The notes below the pieces were generated by a model. The model had not been told where the DNA came from and made no database searches. It saw only the letters and a list, made by a program, of their open reading frames with translations. Below are positions 31,378 to 41,020 of a stretch of 64,000 nucleotides of DNA, one piece after another. Origin of the DNA: Chlorobaculum sp. MV4-Y. GTDB lineage: Bacteria; Bacteroidota; Chlorobiia; Chlorobiales; Chlorobiaceae. Both the position numbers and the translations under genes were made by a program. Where the stretch lies: NCBI RefSeq assembly GCF_025244685.1, contig NZ_CP104202.1, forward strand, positions 1,244,359 to 1,308,358, in the 5' to 3' direction. Each line of letters begins with the position of its first letter. Position 1 is the stretch's first letter.

Positions 31378-31549
31378 TCGACCAGACACGCCGCGATCTT
31401 CCCGGATTGCGGCACTCGCGTCAACCCTCGAAATGGCGGACAGCTGCTCGTGTCAGATTCACTGGAATCATGGATAACGCAATACCCGCAGAGTTGGCAA
31501 GAACGTCTCTTTGCGCAACAAGAGTCTTCCGGATGGAAGTGTCCGAACT

Positions 31550-31741
31550 TCAGACCTGCTTGCCCGTATTTGAAACGTCATCGACCGCTTTGTGGAACTC
31601 CGACTCGATATCAGCCTGCGCTTTTTTGAACTCTTTGATGCCTTTGCCAAGCCCTCTGGCCAGTTCTGGAATCTTCTGTCCACCAAACAAAATCAGTATA
31701 ACCACTAGAATAAGTAACAGCTCAGGTCCACCAACATCCAT
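31550..31741 (-). CDS. tatA: Sec-independent translocase TatA/E
   Basis: Small pore-forming subunit of the twin-arginine translocase, 63 residues. One N-terminal membrane helix ([20 protein letters not shown]) is followed by the FG[18 protein letters not shown] hinge and amphipathic helix typical of TatA. A charged C-terminal tail follows. The ATG at 31741 has a good ribosome-binding site (GGAGTGAG), favoured over an in-frame start at 31774. No tatC is nearby. Confidence 0.92.
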   Translation of the reverse strand: MDVGGPELLLILVVILILFGGQKIPELARGLGKGIKEFKKAQADIESEFHKAVDDVSNTGKQV

Positions 31742-32029
31742 TGAACTCACTCCGTTTTGATGAAAAAAATACACATCACTCCCCTGCTCCTAATCACAAC
31801 GTCTGACAGCTCGATCCCGTCATGATTGAGGACAGCCTTGAGGCAACAGGTTTGCCCATAAGAGAGTACGCTCCATGCAGGGTGATTCTTTCTTTTGAGA
31901 CCGTACTTTTTTCCTCGTGCGGAGTTTTTCCGGTCAAACACGCGTTACAGGTTTTTTGAACCGTTGACGTCGAAAGTATTGTAACGAGACGACAAAACTC
32001 AGCTCAATCATGACAAGGAGAGGTGGACC

Positions 32030-32611
32030 ATGCAAACACGTTTCTGGATTTTTCCGATTATTGCCCTGCTGACGCTGGCCGGGTGCTCTTCTTACCAGGT
32101 CGTCAGCGACTACGACCGCGCCATTCCCTTTGAGCACTACAAAACCTACCGATGGAGCGATAAAGGCAGTTCTGGCATCAGCGACGACATTCTTGCCAGC
32201 AATCCGCTGATCTACAAAAACATCAAATCAGTGGTTGACCGTGAACTGGCCACCAAAGGCTTTGTAATGAAAGCGTCCGGGCCGGTCGATTTCACCGTCT
32301 TTCCTCACGCACAGGTCCGCGAGCGAGTGGTTATCGAGCCGGTCGGATTCGGGTACGGCGGCTACTACCCCGGCTGGGGATGGCGCAACTACCCGCCCTA
32401 CTGGTACGATCCCTACCCTTACCCGGCGTTCAGCCACTATGAAGAGGGCACGCTCATCATTGACATCATTGATTCCAGAAGCGGCGAAGTCGCATGGGCA
32501 GGCATCGCGCGAGGCATCCTGAAGGACTACGATTCCTCCATCCAGATGCACCGCGACCTCGATGAAATGCTCACAAAAATCATGGCCAAATTCCCGCCGG
32601 TGGTGAAGTAA
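32030..32611 (+). CDS. DUF4136-family lipoprotein
   Basis: A 193-residue lipoprotein. The signal peptide ends in a lipobox (LTLAGCSS, Cys at about residue 19). The mature domain follows the DUF4136 pattern: YDRAIPFEHYKTYRWSDK near the start and VDFTVFPHAQVRERVV in the middle. A Tyr/Pro-rich low-complexity segment (YYPGWGWRNYPPYWYDPYPY) follows, then GTLIIDIIDSRSGEVAWAG. Outer- or inner-membrane anchored; function unknown. A GGAGAGG ribosome-binding site precedes the ATG. Confidence 0.85.
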   Translation: MQTRFWIFPIIALLTLAGCSSYQVVSDYDRAIPFEHYKTYRWSDKGSSGISDDILASNPLIYKNIKSVVDRELATKGFVMKASGPVDFTVFPHAQVRERVVIEPVGFGYGGYYPGWGWRNYPPYWYDPYPYPAFSHYEEGTLIIDIIDSRSGEVAWAGIARGILKDYDSSIQMHRDLDEMLTKIMAKFPPVVK

Positions 32612-32744
32612 TCGGCGAGGGTTCTTCTCCCTTATGGAGGGGCAGGCCCCACTTGCCAGGACTGCCCTTCCGTTTTCCCCGATTTGTAGCTTGACAGTTC
32701 GTTGGATATTTTTCATAGCATTGAACGAAAAACAGGAACACGAA

Positions 32745-32969
32745 ATGACAGCGACCGCCGAAAAAATAATGAACGATGCCCTCGGGCTAACGCCCGTTGA
32801 AAGGGCAGAAATGATCGAACGCCTCTTTCAAAGTTTCGACAATCCTCGCAAAGCCGAGATCAATGCTGCATGGGCAACTGAATTCGAGTCGAGACTCGAT
32901 GCCTACAAGGAGGGCAAAATAACGGCGTCTTCGGTTGAAGAGGTCATGGCGAGGATCAACAGGAGATGA
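32745..32969 (+). CDS. Addiction-module antitoxin (TIGR02574/CHP02574-like)
   Basis: A 74-residue acidic protein starting MTATAEKIMNDALGLTPVER. The pattern A-x-x-LTPVERAEMIERLFQSF followed by INAAWATEFESRLDAYKEGK is that of the CHP02574-type antitoxins paired with RelE/ParE toxins. The stop overlaps the toxin start (ATGATG at 32966). Type II antitoxins of this group bind and neutralise the toxin; the DNA-binding part is not obvious. Confidence 0.85.
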   Translation: MTATAEKIMNDALGLTPVERAEMIERLFQSFDNPRKAEINAAWATEFESRLDAYKEGKITASSVEEVMARINRR

Positions 32970-33277
32970 TGCTTCTGGTATTGTCTTGCGCTGAAGCTGA
33001 GTTTGCTGAAGCTGTGGATTACTACAACTCTCAGTCTCCCGGACTCGGGTACGAGTTTGCCGCAGAGGTTCAGAGGACATTTGAGCGTATCAGGCGTTTC
33101 CCAGAGGCATGGCCAGTTTTTAGCATGCGTGGCCGACGCTGCTTTACTGACCAATTTCCTTTCGGGACTCTCTATGAAGTGGAAGAAAATACCATTCTGG
33201 TTGCTGCCGTCATGGATTTGAGATGCGATCCAAAACGTTGGCAACAACGTGTTGATGATGTTTTTGGAGAATTCTAA
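32966..33277 (+). CDS. RelE/ParE-family toxin
   Basis: A 103-residue toxin. The ParE/RelE fold pattern is seen in SCAEAEFAEAVDYYNSQSPG, AAEVQRTFERIRRFPEAWPV and the C-terminal RRCFTDQFPFGTLYEVEENT...VMDLRCDPKRW. ParE members inhibit gyrase and RelE members cleave mRNA; sequence alone does not decide. It overlaps the antitoxin gene by four bases and is followed at once by a very strong terminator, so the pair is a compact cassette. Confidence 0.87.
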   Translation: MMLLVLSCAEAEFAEAVDYYNSQSPGLGYEFAAEVQRTFERIRRFPEAWPVFSMRGRRCFTDQFPFGTLYEVEENTILVAAVMDLRCDPKRWQQRVDDVFGEF

Positions 33278-33290
33278 ACATTCTCTCTAA

Positions 33291-33326
33291 CAGAAAAGCG
33301 TCCCGACAAGTCGGGACGCTTTTCTG
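33291..33326. terminator. Perfect 17-bp bidirectional terminator
   Basis: CAGAAAAGCGTCCCGAC (33291-33307) pairs perfectly with GTCGGGACGCTTTTCTG (33310-33326), with AA between. Serves the toxin gene (+) and the phosphoketolase gene (-). Confidence 0.93.
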
Positions 33327-33337
33327 TTCATGTCAAA

Positions 33338-35710
33338 TCAATCCTCCCATTTCCAATCCCTCACTTCCGGCATATCTTCGCCGTACTTCGTGATATACTC
33401 CTTGTGCTCGATCAGGCTGTCGCGGACGTATTGTTTGATGTACGCTGCCTGCGGCCTCAGGCTTTCTACGCGGTTGGCCACGTCGGCGACCAGATGGAAG
33501 CGGTCGAGGTCGTTCATCACCACCATGTCGAACGGCGTCGTTGTCGTGCCCTCCTCCTTGTAGCCGCGCACGTGCAGGTTCGGATGGTTGGTGCGGCGGT
33601 ACGTCAGGCGGTGGATCAGCCACGGATAGCCGTGGTAGGCGAAGATGATCGGCTTGTCGGTGGTAAAGAGATCGTCGAAGTCGCGATCCGAAAGACCGTG
33701 CGGGTGCTCCTCCTTCGGTTGCAGGGTCATGAGATCGACCACGTTGATCAGCCTGATCTTCAGCTCCGGCGCGAGCTTGCGCAGAATTTTCACGGCGGCC
33801 AGCGTTTCGAGCGTCGGCACGTCGCCCGCGCAGGCCATCACCACGTCAGGCTCGCCGCCCGCATCGTTCGAGGCCCACTCCCAGATGCCGATGCCGCTGG
33901 TGCAGTGCCGCACGGCGGCCTCCATGTCGAGCCACTGCCACGCGGGCTGCTTGCCCGCCACGATGACGTTGATGTAGTTGCGCGAGCGCAGGCAGTGGTC
34001 GGTCACCGAAAGCAGCGTGTTGGCATCCGGCGGCAGATAGACGCGGATCACCTCGGCTTTCTTGTTCACCACATGGTCAATGAAGCCGGGATCCTGATGC
34101 GAAAAGCCGTTGTGATCCTGCCGCCACACGTGTGAAGTCAGGAAGTAGTTCAGCGAGGCGATTGGCCGGCGCCAGGGAATCTCGCTGTCGGTCACTTTGA
34201 GCCACTTGGCGTGCTGGTTGAACATCGAGTCGATGATGTGAATGAACGCCTCGTAGCAGGAGAAAAAGCCGTGGCGACCCGTGAGAAGATAGCCTTCGAG
34301 CCACCCTTGACAGGTGTGTTCTGAAAGTATTTCCATCACGCGACCATCGGGCGAGAGATGATCGTCACTCGGCAGCGTTTCGGCAACCCAGGTTCGGTCG
34401 GTCTCCTCGAAGAGGTCGCCGAGGCGGTTCGAGGCAGTCTCGTCCGGACCGAAGACGCGGAAGTTGGCCGCCTTTTCGTTCATCTTCATGATGTCGCGCA
34501 GGAATCGAGCCATCGGCTTCGGCGACTCGGCCTCCACTACACCGGGCCTCGGCACATCGAGCGCATAGTCGCGGAAATCGGGCATCAGCAGCTCCTTGAG
34601 CAACAGGCCGCCGTTGGCGTGCGGAATGTCGCCCATGCGCTTCTTGCCGCGCGGAGCCAGCTTCTGCAACTCCGGCAAGAGCACGCCGTCGGGCGTGAAC
34701 AGCTCTTCGGCGCGGTAGCTTTTCAGCCACGATTCGAGTAGCGCCATGTGCTCCGGGTTGTCGCGCACCGTGCTAAACGGAACCTGGTGCGAGCGCCAGT
34801 TCCCCTCGGCGGGCTTGCCGTCCACCACCTTCGGCCCCGTCCACCCTTTCGGGGAGCGGAACACGATCATCGGCCACATCGGTCGCTCGGTCACGCCATC
34901 GACCCGCGCCCGGCGCTGGATTTCGGCGATCTCATCGAAGCAGCGATCCATCGTCGCAGCCATCATCTGGTGCATCGTCGCCGGGTCATCCCCCTCAACG
35001 AAGTATGGTTTGTAACCGTAGCCGATCATCAGTTTCTCCAGCTCCTCGTGCGAAATACGCGCCAGCACGGTCGGATTGGCGATCTTGTAGCCATTCAGGT
35101 GCAGAATCGGCAGCACCGCCCCGTCGCGCTTCGGATTCAGGAACTTGTTGCTGTGCCACGCTGTGGCGAGCGGGCCAGTCTCCGACTCGCCGTCGCCGAT
35201 CACGCAGGCCGTAACGAGATCGGGGTTGTCAAATACGGCACCGTACGCGTGCGCGATCGAGTAACCAAGTTCGCCCCCCTCGTGGATCGATCCCGGCGTC
35301 TCCGGCGCCACATGGCTCGGAATGCCGCCCGGAAACGAGAACTGCCGAAACAGGCGCTTCATCCCCGCCTCGTCGAACGACACGTCGGGATAGTACTCGC
35401 TGTACGTCCCCTCCAGCCAGACATTCGCCACCAGCGCAGGCCCGCCATGCCCCGGCCCGGCGATATAGACAATGTCCAGATCGCGGTTGCAGATGATGCG
35501 GTTCAGGTGCACGTAGAGGAAATTGAGGCCGGGAGTGGTGCCCCAGTGGCCGAGCAGACGGGGCTTGATATGCTCTTTGGAAAGCGGCTCCTTCAGGAGC
35601 GGATTGTCCATCAGGTAGATCTGGCCAACGGAAAGATAGTTCGCCGCCCGCCAGTACGCGTTCATCAGATCGAGTTCGCGAGGGGAGAGCGGAGTCGTCG
35701 TTTCATTCAT
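33338..35710 (-). CDS. xfp: Xylulose-5-P/fructose-6-P phosphoketolase
   Basis: Thiamine-diphosphate enzyme splitting xylulose-5-P (or fructose-6-P) with phosphate to acetyl-phosphate and glyceraldehyde-3-P (or erythrose-4-P). The 790-residue protein has [20 protein letters not shown] near the N-terminus. The TPP motif [20 protein letters not shown] and a transketolase-like second half ([15 protein letters not shown] region, [16 protein letters not shown]) follow. The ATG at 35710 gives the conserved start. It is downstream of acetate kinase on the same strand, so acetyl-P can be converted to acetate and ATP. Confidence 0.95.
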   Translation of the reverse strand: MNETTTPLSPRELDLMNAYWRAANYLSVGQIYLMDNPLLKEPLSKEHIKPRLLGHWGTTPGLNFLYVHLNRIICNRDLDIVYIAGPGHGGPALVANVWLEGTYSEYYPDVSFDEAGMKRLFRQFSFPGGIPSHVAPETPGSIHEGGELGYSIAHAYGAVFDNPDLVTACVIGDGESETGPLATAWHSNKFLNPKRDGAVLPILHLNGYKIANPTVLARISHEELEKLMIGYGYKPYFVEGDDPATMHQMMAATMDRCFDEIAEIQRRARVDGVTERPMWPMIVFRSPKGWTGPKVVDGKPAEGNWRSHQVPFSTVRDNPEHMALLESWLKSYRAEELFTPDGVLLPELQKLAPRGKKRMGDIPHANGGLLLKELLMPDFRDYALDVPRPGVVEAESPKPMARFLRDIMKMNEKAANFRVFGPDETASNRLGDLFEETDRTWVAETLPSDDHLSPDGRVMEILSEHTCQGWLEGYLLTGRHGFFSCYEAFIHIIDSMFNQHAKWLKVTDSEIPWRRPIASLNYFLTSHVWRQDHNGFSHQDPGFIDHVVNKKAEVIRVYLPPDANTLLSVTDHCLRSRNYINVIVAGKQPAWQWLDMEAAVRHCTSGIGIWEWASNDAGGEPDVVMACAGDVPTLETLAAVKILRKLAPELKIRLINVVDLMTLQPKEEHPHGLSDRDFDDLFTTDKPIIFAYHGYPWLIHRLTYRRTNHPNLHVRGYKEEGTTTTPFDMVVMNDLDRFHLVADVANRVESLRPQAAYIKQYVRDSLIEHKEYITKYGEDMPEVRDWKWED

Positions 35711-35809
35711 CAGTATTGTTGATTTGATAGTTGTTTTATGCTGAGTCCGGAGTTCATCCGGAGCTCTATTTTTCAGATTTACAATCAATTGCTTCACGTT
35801 AAACGAGCA

Positions 35810-35837
35810 GGGCGGCACCAGTGAACCGGTGCCGCCC
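35810..35837. repeat. GC-rich hairpin between ackA and xfp
   Basis: Perfect 10-bp stem GGGCGGCACC (35810-35819) / GGTGCCGCCC (35828-35837), loop 8 bases, in the 178-base ackA-xfp gap. No T tract follows on the minus strand, so it may be an attenuator or processing site between the two genes. Confidence 0.65.
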
Positions 35838-35888
35838 CTCTTTCGTTATTCAATGCCAAACCGGTAACCACACCATATCGGCATCACA

Positions 35889-37082
35889 TCAACCACCTTC
35901 GAGCACACGTCTTGTCTCTCTGACAATCGTCACCTCTTCGTTGGTCTCAATAACTTTGACGACAACCGGGCTGGCATCTGTCGAAATAATTTTGGAATGA
36001 TTCAGATTCTTTTCATGATCGACCTGGACACCAAGAAATTCGAGTCCCGCCGAGACGCGCTCGCGAATCTCGGGCGAATGAAAACCGATGCCGCCGGTGA
36101 AGACAATCATGTCCAGCCCGCCGAGCGCCGCCGTAAGCGCACCGATGTGCTTGCGCGCCGAGTAGCAGAACAGCTCCACAGCCAGCCGCGCCTGTTCGTT
36201 CTTTGATTCGGCATCGAGCAGGTCGCGCATGTCGTCGCTCAGGCCGGAGAGGCCGAAGAGGCCCGACTTTTTGTTCACCATATCCCTGAGACCAGCGGAA
36301 TCGAGATGCCCTTGCTGCAAGAGAAACAGCACCACGCCCGGATCGAGGTCACCCGTGCGGGTGCTCATCACGAGGCCACCCGCAGGCGAAAAGCCCATTG
36401 TCGTCTCGACGCTCCGCCCGTCGAGCACCGCCGCCATGCTCGCCCCGTGACCGAGATGCGCAAGGATGACGCGCCCCTTCCGGGCGAGCAGATCGCCCTC
36501 GGCTTGCAGTTGACTGAGAATGTACTGGTAGGAAAGGCCGTGAAATCCGTACCGCTGCACCCCCTGATTCCGGTACTCCTCCGGAATGGGGCAGAGCTTT
36601 GCCAGCGGCGGCATCGTGCTGTGGAATGCGGTATCGAAGCAGGCCACCTGGAACACACCCGGCAGCTCGGATGCAGCGTAGCGGATGGCGTTCAGCGCCT
36701 GTGGCAGATGTTCGGGAGCATAGGGGACAAGTTCAGCGATGGAGTCAAGCAGTTCGGGCGTCACCTTTTCGGGAGTGATGTGACGAGGCCCGCCATGCAC
36801 CACCCGATGGCCCACAGCGTCCGGTATTCCGGGGCCGTGTTGCGTGATCCAGGAAAACACGTAGCGACAAGCCGCGGCATGATCGGGAACATCGACCCGC
36901 TCGCAATCGATGAATCGCCCATCGGGGTCGGTCACGGAGAAACGTCCGTCCGGCAAACCGATCCGGGTCAGTGATCCGGAAAAGAGCAGTTCCTCGTGCG
37001 TCCCGCTCTCATACAGCGAAAACTTGATGCTCGAAGAGCCGGTATTGAGAGCAAGAATGGTACACACAGGCCTCGGCATCAT
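35889..37082 (-). CDS. ackA: Acetate kinase
   Basis: ASKHA-fold kinase interconverting acetyl-phosphate + ADP and acetate + ATP. The 397-residue protein has the N-terminal LALNTGSSSIKFSLYESG, followed by VGHRVVHGGPRHI and a CFDTAFHSTMP active-site segment. ATP-binding loops read HLGHGASMAAVLDGRSVETT and FTGGIGFHSPEIRERV. It precedes phosphoketolase and no pta gene is adjacent, which fits a dedicated phosphoketolase-acetate kinase route. The ribosome-binding site is AGGAGG (complement near 37094-37099). Confidence 0.95.
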   Translation of the reverse strand: MMPRPVCTILALNTGSSSIKFSLYESGTHEELLFSGSLTRIGLPDGRFSVTDPDGRFIDCERVDVPDHAAACRYVFSWITQHGPGIPDAVGHRVVHGGPRHITPEKVTPELLDSIAELVPYAPEHLPQALNAIRYAASELPGVFQVACFDTAFHSTMPPLAKLCPIPEEYRNQGVQRYGFHGLSYQYILSQLQAEGDLLARKGRVILAHLGHGASMAAVLDGRSVETTMGFSPAGGLVMSTRTGDLDPGVVLFLLQQGHLDSAGLRDMVNKKSGLFGLSGLSDDMRDLLDAESKNEQARLAVELFCYSARKHIGALTAALGGLDMIVFTGGIGFHSPEIRERVSAGLEFLGVQVDHEKNLNHSKIISTDASPVVVKVIETNEEVTIVRETRRVLEGG

Positions 37083-37386
37083 GGCAAAAAATCCTCCTAA
37101 AAATTACAGGCACAAACGGCAACCATCACCATCAGCTCCAAAAACTCAGACCAAGATACACGATAGACAACATTAACCAAGCCGGCAAGTCGTTACGTTC
37201 CTGAAAACTCGGAAACACATACACGGTATGGACGAGATGGACATGACTACAACGCCAGACCAGGCGAAAGGCACAAAAACAGAACGAGGCTAAAAAATCG
37301 ATTTCGAAAGAAACGCACCCGAGTTGATCTGGCGTAGAAAAGTGTATATTCATCACAGCGAGTTTGAAAACAAGACCCATGAAACG
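37083..37386. other. Divergent intergenic region ackA / hpt
   Basis: About 300 bases with no supported gene. It holds the promoters and ribosome-binding sites of ackA (leftward) and hpt (rightward); I see no strong palindrome or known RNA. Confidence 0.4.
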
Positions 37387-37914
37387 ATGAATACAGAAAG
37401 ACTTACAGAGCTGATCGCGGCGGAAAAGATACAGGAACGGGTCGCCAAGCTGGGCGCGGAAATTTCACGCGAGCTGGCCGACATCGACGAACTGACTGTG
37501 GTTTGCGTGCTAAAAGGCGGATTCATTTTCACCGCCGATCTGGTGCGCCATCTCACCATTCCCTGCCGCATCGAGTTCATCCGCGCTTCAAGTTACGGCA
37601 CGCACCGCGCTTCCAGCGGCAAGGTGATGCTCGATCATCACCACGATCCGCATGTCGAGGGCAAGAATGTGCTGCTCGTCGAAGACATCCTCGACACCGG
37701 GCTGACCGTCACCAGCATTCTCGAAGAGCTGCGCGGCCACAATCCTGCATCCCTGCATGTCTGCACCCTGCTCGACAAGCCTTCGGCGCGCACCACGCCC
37801 GTCAAGGCAGACTTCACCGGCTTCACCATTCCGGATGTTTATGTCGTGGGTTACGGACTCGATGCCGCCGGAAAGCATCGTGAACTGCCGTATGTCGCAT
37901 CACTGAACGCCTGA
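37387..37914 (+). CDS. hpt: Hypoxanthine phosphoribosyltransferase
   Basis: Purine salvage enzyme making IMP/GMP from hypoxanthine/guanine and PRPP. The 175-residue protein carries VVCVLKGGFIFTADLVRHL, the flexible-loop SSYGT segment, and the PRPP motif VLLVEDILDTGLTVTSIL. The C-terminus reads IPDVYVVGYGLDAAGKHREL, typical of Hpt. The ATG at 37387 is preferred over an upstream in-frame start. Confidence 0.95.
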   Translation: MNTERLTELIAAEKIQERVAKLGAEISRELADIDELTVVCVLKGGFIFTADLVRHLTIPCRIEFIRASSYGTHRASSGKVMLDHHHDPHVEGKNVLLVEDILDTGLTVTSILEELRGHNPASLHVCTLLDKPSARTTPVKADFTGFTIPDVYVVGYGLDAAGKHRELPYVASLNA

Positions 37915-37939
37915 AGCTTCCATCACTGCTCTCCCCCGG

Positions 37940-37981
37940 CACGGCGGCACATCTCCAGGCGGGCCGCCGTGTCCTTCGACA
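37940..37981 (+). terminator. Hairpin downstream of hpt
   Basis: Perfect 9-bp stem CACGGCGGC (37940-37948) / GCCGCCGTG (37973-37981), 25 bases after the hpt stop. No T tract follows, so termination would be weak or Rho-assisted. Confidence 0.55.
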
Positions 37982-38066
37982 CTCGCGCCGCGCCTTCTCT
38001 TCACCGGCACATACCGTCGCCACACTACTATAATGTCTGCTTTTTTCTCTTAAAATCGTTTTATAC

Positions 38067-38081
38067 CCTAATATTTTTAGG
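38067..38081. promoter_or_regulatory. Inverted repeat in the nifV upstream region
   Basis: CCTAA-TATTT-TTAGG in a strongly A/T-rich stretch 64-78 bases before the nifV start. No sigma-54 -24/-12 signature is visible in this gap. It may be an operator or simply part of the promoter; function inferred from position only. Confidence 0.35.
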
Positions 38082-38144
38082 ATTAGTTTTATATTCACCT
38101 AAATCAAAAGGATTAAAAAAGTCAATACGCCAGAAAAAACACCA

Positions 38145-39305
38145 GTGTCAACCCGAACTGAAACCAGCCCCGGAGTGATCTGCAAACCGTGGATCATCGA
38201 TACGACCCTCCGGGACGGAGAGCAGGCGCCTGGCGTGGTGTTCAACCCGCACGAGAAAAAGCGCATCGCCGCACTGCTGGCCGAGACCGGCGTCGATGAG
38301 ATCGAGGTGGGCTACCCGGCGATCAGCGCGGCGGAACGGGAGGTGATTCGCGAGATCGTCGCCATGAAACTGCCGGTGCGCCTCACATCGTGGGCCCGGG
38401 CCAACATGGCGGATATCGAGCTGGCTGCGGCGTGCGGCACCGATGCGGTGCACATCAGTTTTCCGGCCTCCCGGCTTTACCTGGAACTGATGCACAAAGA
38501 GGATGACTGGATTCGGGAGCAGCTTCATTCGCTGGTTTCCAAAGCTCGCAAACTGTTCGATTTCGTCAGCGTTGGCGGGCAGGACGCCACGAGAAGCGAC
38601 ATCGACTTTCTGCAACGTTTTCTGACCGATGCAAAAGAGACCGGAGCCGAACGTTTCAGGATTGCCGATACGGTGGGCATCGCCACGCCGGTGTCGGTGA
38701 TGGCTCTCGGCGACGCATTGCGCAAAAGCTCATCGCTGCCACTGGAGTTCCACGCGCACAACGATCTCGGCATGGCGACCGCCAACGCCTTTACGGCGCT
38801 CAACGCGGGATTCGAAGCGGTCAGCGTGTCGGTAACCGGCCTCGGCGAACGCGCAGGCAACGCAGCCCTCGAAGAGCTGGCAATGGCGCTCGCGTTGAAT
38901 GGAGAGTTCGGCACGCATCTCGACACCTCGATGCTCTCCCGGCTTTGCGACGTCGTGGCGGCAGCTTCCGGACGAGCCATTCAGGAGCAGAAACCGGTGG
39001 TCGGACGTTCGGCCTTTCAGCACGAATCGGGCATTCATTGCGCAGCGCTGTTGCAGGATCCGCTCTCCTACCAGCCATTTCTGCCGTCACAGGTTGGCCG
39101 CAACGATTTTGAAATGGTCATCGGAAAACACTCCGGCACAGCGGCAGTCATCGCCCATTTCAAAAGGAGAGGCGTCGAGGTCTCGAAAGAGGAGGCTCGC
39201 GAACTGCTCGATCTGATCAGAAGTCAGTCTGACCGGCTCAAACGGGCGCTCCGGACGGACGAGATCGACGCGCTCCGTGAACAAAACTCTGTCAAACACG
39301 CTTAA
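38145..39305 (+). CDS. nifV: Homocitrate synthase NifV
   Basis: Condenses acetyl-CoA and 2-oxoglutarate to homocitrate, the organic ligand of FeMo-co. The 386-residue protein has the HMG-CoA-lyase-like barrel: IIDTTLRDGEQAPGVVFNPH at the N-terminus, metal-binding HAHNDLGMATANA and GLGERAGNAALEE, and HESGIHCAALLQDP. Size and neighbours favour NifV over isopropylmalate synthase. The start is GTG 38145. nifA begins 14 bases after its stop, and nifH is about 7 kb further on, past the IS island. Confidence 0.92.
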   Translation: MSTRTETSPGVICKPWIIDTTLRDGEQAPGVVFNPHEKKRIAALLAETGVDEIEVGYPAISAAEREVIREIVAMKLPVRLTSWARANMADIELAAACGTDAVHISFPASRLYLELMHKEDDWIREQLHSLVSKARKLFDFVSVGGQDATRSDIDFLQRFLTDAKETGAERFRIADTVGIATPVSVMALGDALRKSSSLPLEFHAHNDLGMATANAFTALNAGFEAVSVSVTGLGERAGNAALEELAMALALNGEFGTHLDTSMLSRLCDVVAAASGRAIQEQKPVVGRSAFQHESGIHCAALLQDPLSYQPFLPSQVGRNDFEMVIGKHSGTAAVIAHFKRRGVEVSKEEARELLDLIRSQSDRLKRALRTDEIDALREQNSVKHA

Positions 39306-39319
39306 CTCGAACCGTTTTC

Positions 39320-40942
39320 ATGCTCATAGCCCAGGAACAGGAACAGAGCAGCATCAGTCTTCTCGCCGAGGTCAGCAGGACTGTCAACAACGAGGAGGAC
39401 ATCAGCAAGGTACTCCGGCTGGTGCTTTTCATCTTGTCGGAACATATGAACATGCTCAGAGGCATGGTCACCATTCTGAACCGCACCACCGGCGAGATGG
39501 TCATCAACGAATCGTTCGGCCTGACCGACGAGCAGCGTCAGCTTGCCCGGTACAAGGTTGGCGAAGGCATCATCGGCCAGGTGGTCAAAACAGGGCGTCC
39601 CTCCGTTGTGCCCCGCATCAATGAAGAGCCGCTTTTTCTCGATCGCACCCAGTCCAGAGCTGAAGAGAACAAGGAGGAGTTGTGCTTCATTTGCGTGCCC
39701 ATCAAGGTAGGATGCGAGGTTATCGGCACGCTGAGCGCTGACCGGCGAATTTCCGTTCCCGCTGAAAATGGCGACAAGAAGCTCCGGCGCAAAAGTGACC
39801 GGATCGATGTTCTGCAATACTATGTCGATCTGCTCTCCATCATCGCGGCCATGATCGCCCAGGCGGTTCGCATCAAGCAACTCGACGATGAAAAAAGCAT
39901 CGATGGCGCGCACGAGCGAGCCGGAACACCTGCCCGGGGATTCCAGATCATCGATGGAGAAGTCGACGAAGAGCTGCCCGAAGCGGAACGGCCAGCCAAC
40001 ATCATCGGCAACGCCAAACCGATGATGTCACTCTTCAGGATGATCGACAAGATAGCCAAGACCAACGCTACCGCCCTGATTCTCGGAGAAAGCGGCGTCG
40101 GTAAAGAGCTGGTGGCCAACGCCATCCACTTCAAGAGCATGAGGAATGGCAAGCCGTTCATCAAGTTCAACTGCGCGGCCTTGCCGGAAAGCATTGTCGA
40201 AAGCGAGCTGTTCGGCCATGAAAAAGGAGCCTTCACCGGCGCCTCGGCACAGCGGCGCGGACGTTTCGAGCTGGCCGACGGCGGCACGCTCTTCCTCGAC
40301 GAGGTTGGCGAACTTACCTTGCCCACACAGGCCAAGCTGCTCAGGATCATCCAGGAGAAGGAGTTCGAGCGAGTCGGCGGATCGAAAACCATCAAGACCG
40401 ACGTGCGCATCATCGCCGCCACCAACCGGAACCTCGAAGAGCAGATCCTGCAGGGCAACTTTCGCGAGGATCTCTACTACCGGCTCAACATCTTCCCGAT
40501 CACCGTGCCGCCGCTTCGCGAGCGCAAGACCGACATCCTGCTGCTGGCGGACTATTTCGTGGAGCAGTTCAACAAGGCCAACCACAAGGGTGTACGGCGG
40601 ATTTCGACCACGGCCATCGACATGCTGATGCGCTACCACTGGCCCGGCAACGTGCGCGAGTTGCAGAACTGCATCGAGCGCGCGGTGATTCTGAGCGAGG
40701 ACAATGTCATCCACGGCTACCACCTGCCGCCGTCGCTCCAGACCGCCGAGTCGAGCGGCACACCCTACACCGGCGACTTGCAGCAGAAGCTCGACGCGAT
40801 CGAGAAAGAGATGATCATCGAGGCACTGAAACGCACCAAAGGCAACATGACCAAAGCCGCTTCGCAGCTCGGCCTGTCAGACCGGATCATGGGGTTGAGG
40901 ATGAAAAAATTCAACATCGACTACCGCAAGTTCCGGGCGTGA
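39320..40942 (+). CDS. nifA: Nif-specific sigma-54 activator NifA
   Basis: Enhancer-binding activator of nif promoters, 540 residues. The N-terminal GAF domain (about residues 20-190: LAEVSRTVNNEEDISKVLRL ... VGEGIIGQVVKTGRPSVVPR) is followed by an acidic linker. The AAA+ domain has GESGVGKE, ESELFGHEKGAFTGA and GGTLFLDEVGEL. The C-terminal Fis helix-turn-helix reads GNMTKAASQLGLSDRIMGLR. The Cys-rich linker of oxygen-sensitive rhizobial NifA is not present. Likely co-transcribed with nifV. Confidence 0.93.
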   Translation: MLIAQEQEQSSISLLAEVSRTVNNEEDISKVLRLVLFILSEHMNMLRGMVTILNRTTGEMVINESFGLTDEQRQLARYKVGEGIIGQVVKTGRPSVVPRINEEPLFLDRTQSRAEENKEELCFICVPIKVGCEVIGTLSADRRISVPAENGDKKLRRKSDRIDVLQYYVDLLSIIAAMIAQAVRIKQLDDEKSIDGAHERAGTPARGFQIIDGEVDEELPEAERPANIIGNAKPMMSLFRMIDKIAKTNATALILGESGVGKELVANAIHFKSMRNGKPFIKFNCAALPESIVESELFGHEKGAFTGASAQRRGRFELADGGTLFLDEVGELTLPTQAKLLRIIQEKEFERVGGSKTIKTDVRIIAATNRNLEEQILQGNFREDLYYRLNIFPITVPPLRERKTDILLLADYFVEQFNKANHKGVRRISTTAIDMLMRYHWPGNVRELQNCIERAVILSEDNVIHGYHLPPSLQTAESSGTPYTGDLQQKLDAIEKEMIIEALKRTKGNMTKAASQLGLSDRIMGLRMKKFNIDYRKFRA

Positions 40943-40965
40943 AGGGGACGTGTCGATAAATCGTG

Positions 40966-41020
40966 ACGCCATTCACTTGATTTACTCCGCACTCATTCGG
41001 GGAATCAGGTGAATGGCGTT
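40966..41020 (+). terminator. Long hairpin after nifA
   Basis: An 18-bp stem with one mismatch, ACGCCATTCACTTGATTT region (40966-40983) against AATCAGGTGAATGGCGTT (41003-41020), starting 24 bases after the nifA stop. Likely terminator; it marks the left border of the low-GC island. Confidence 0.7.
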
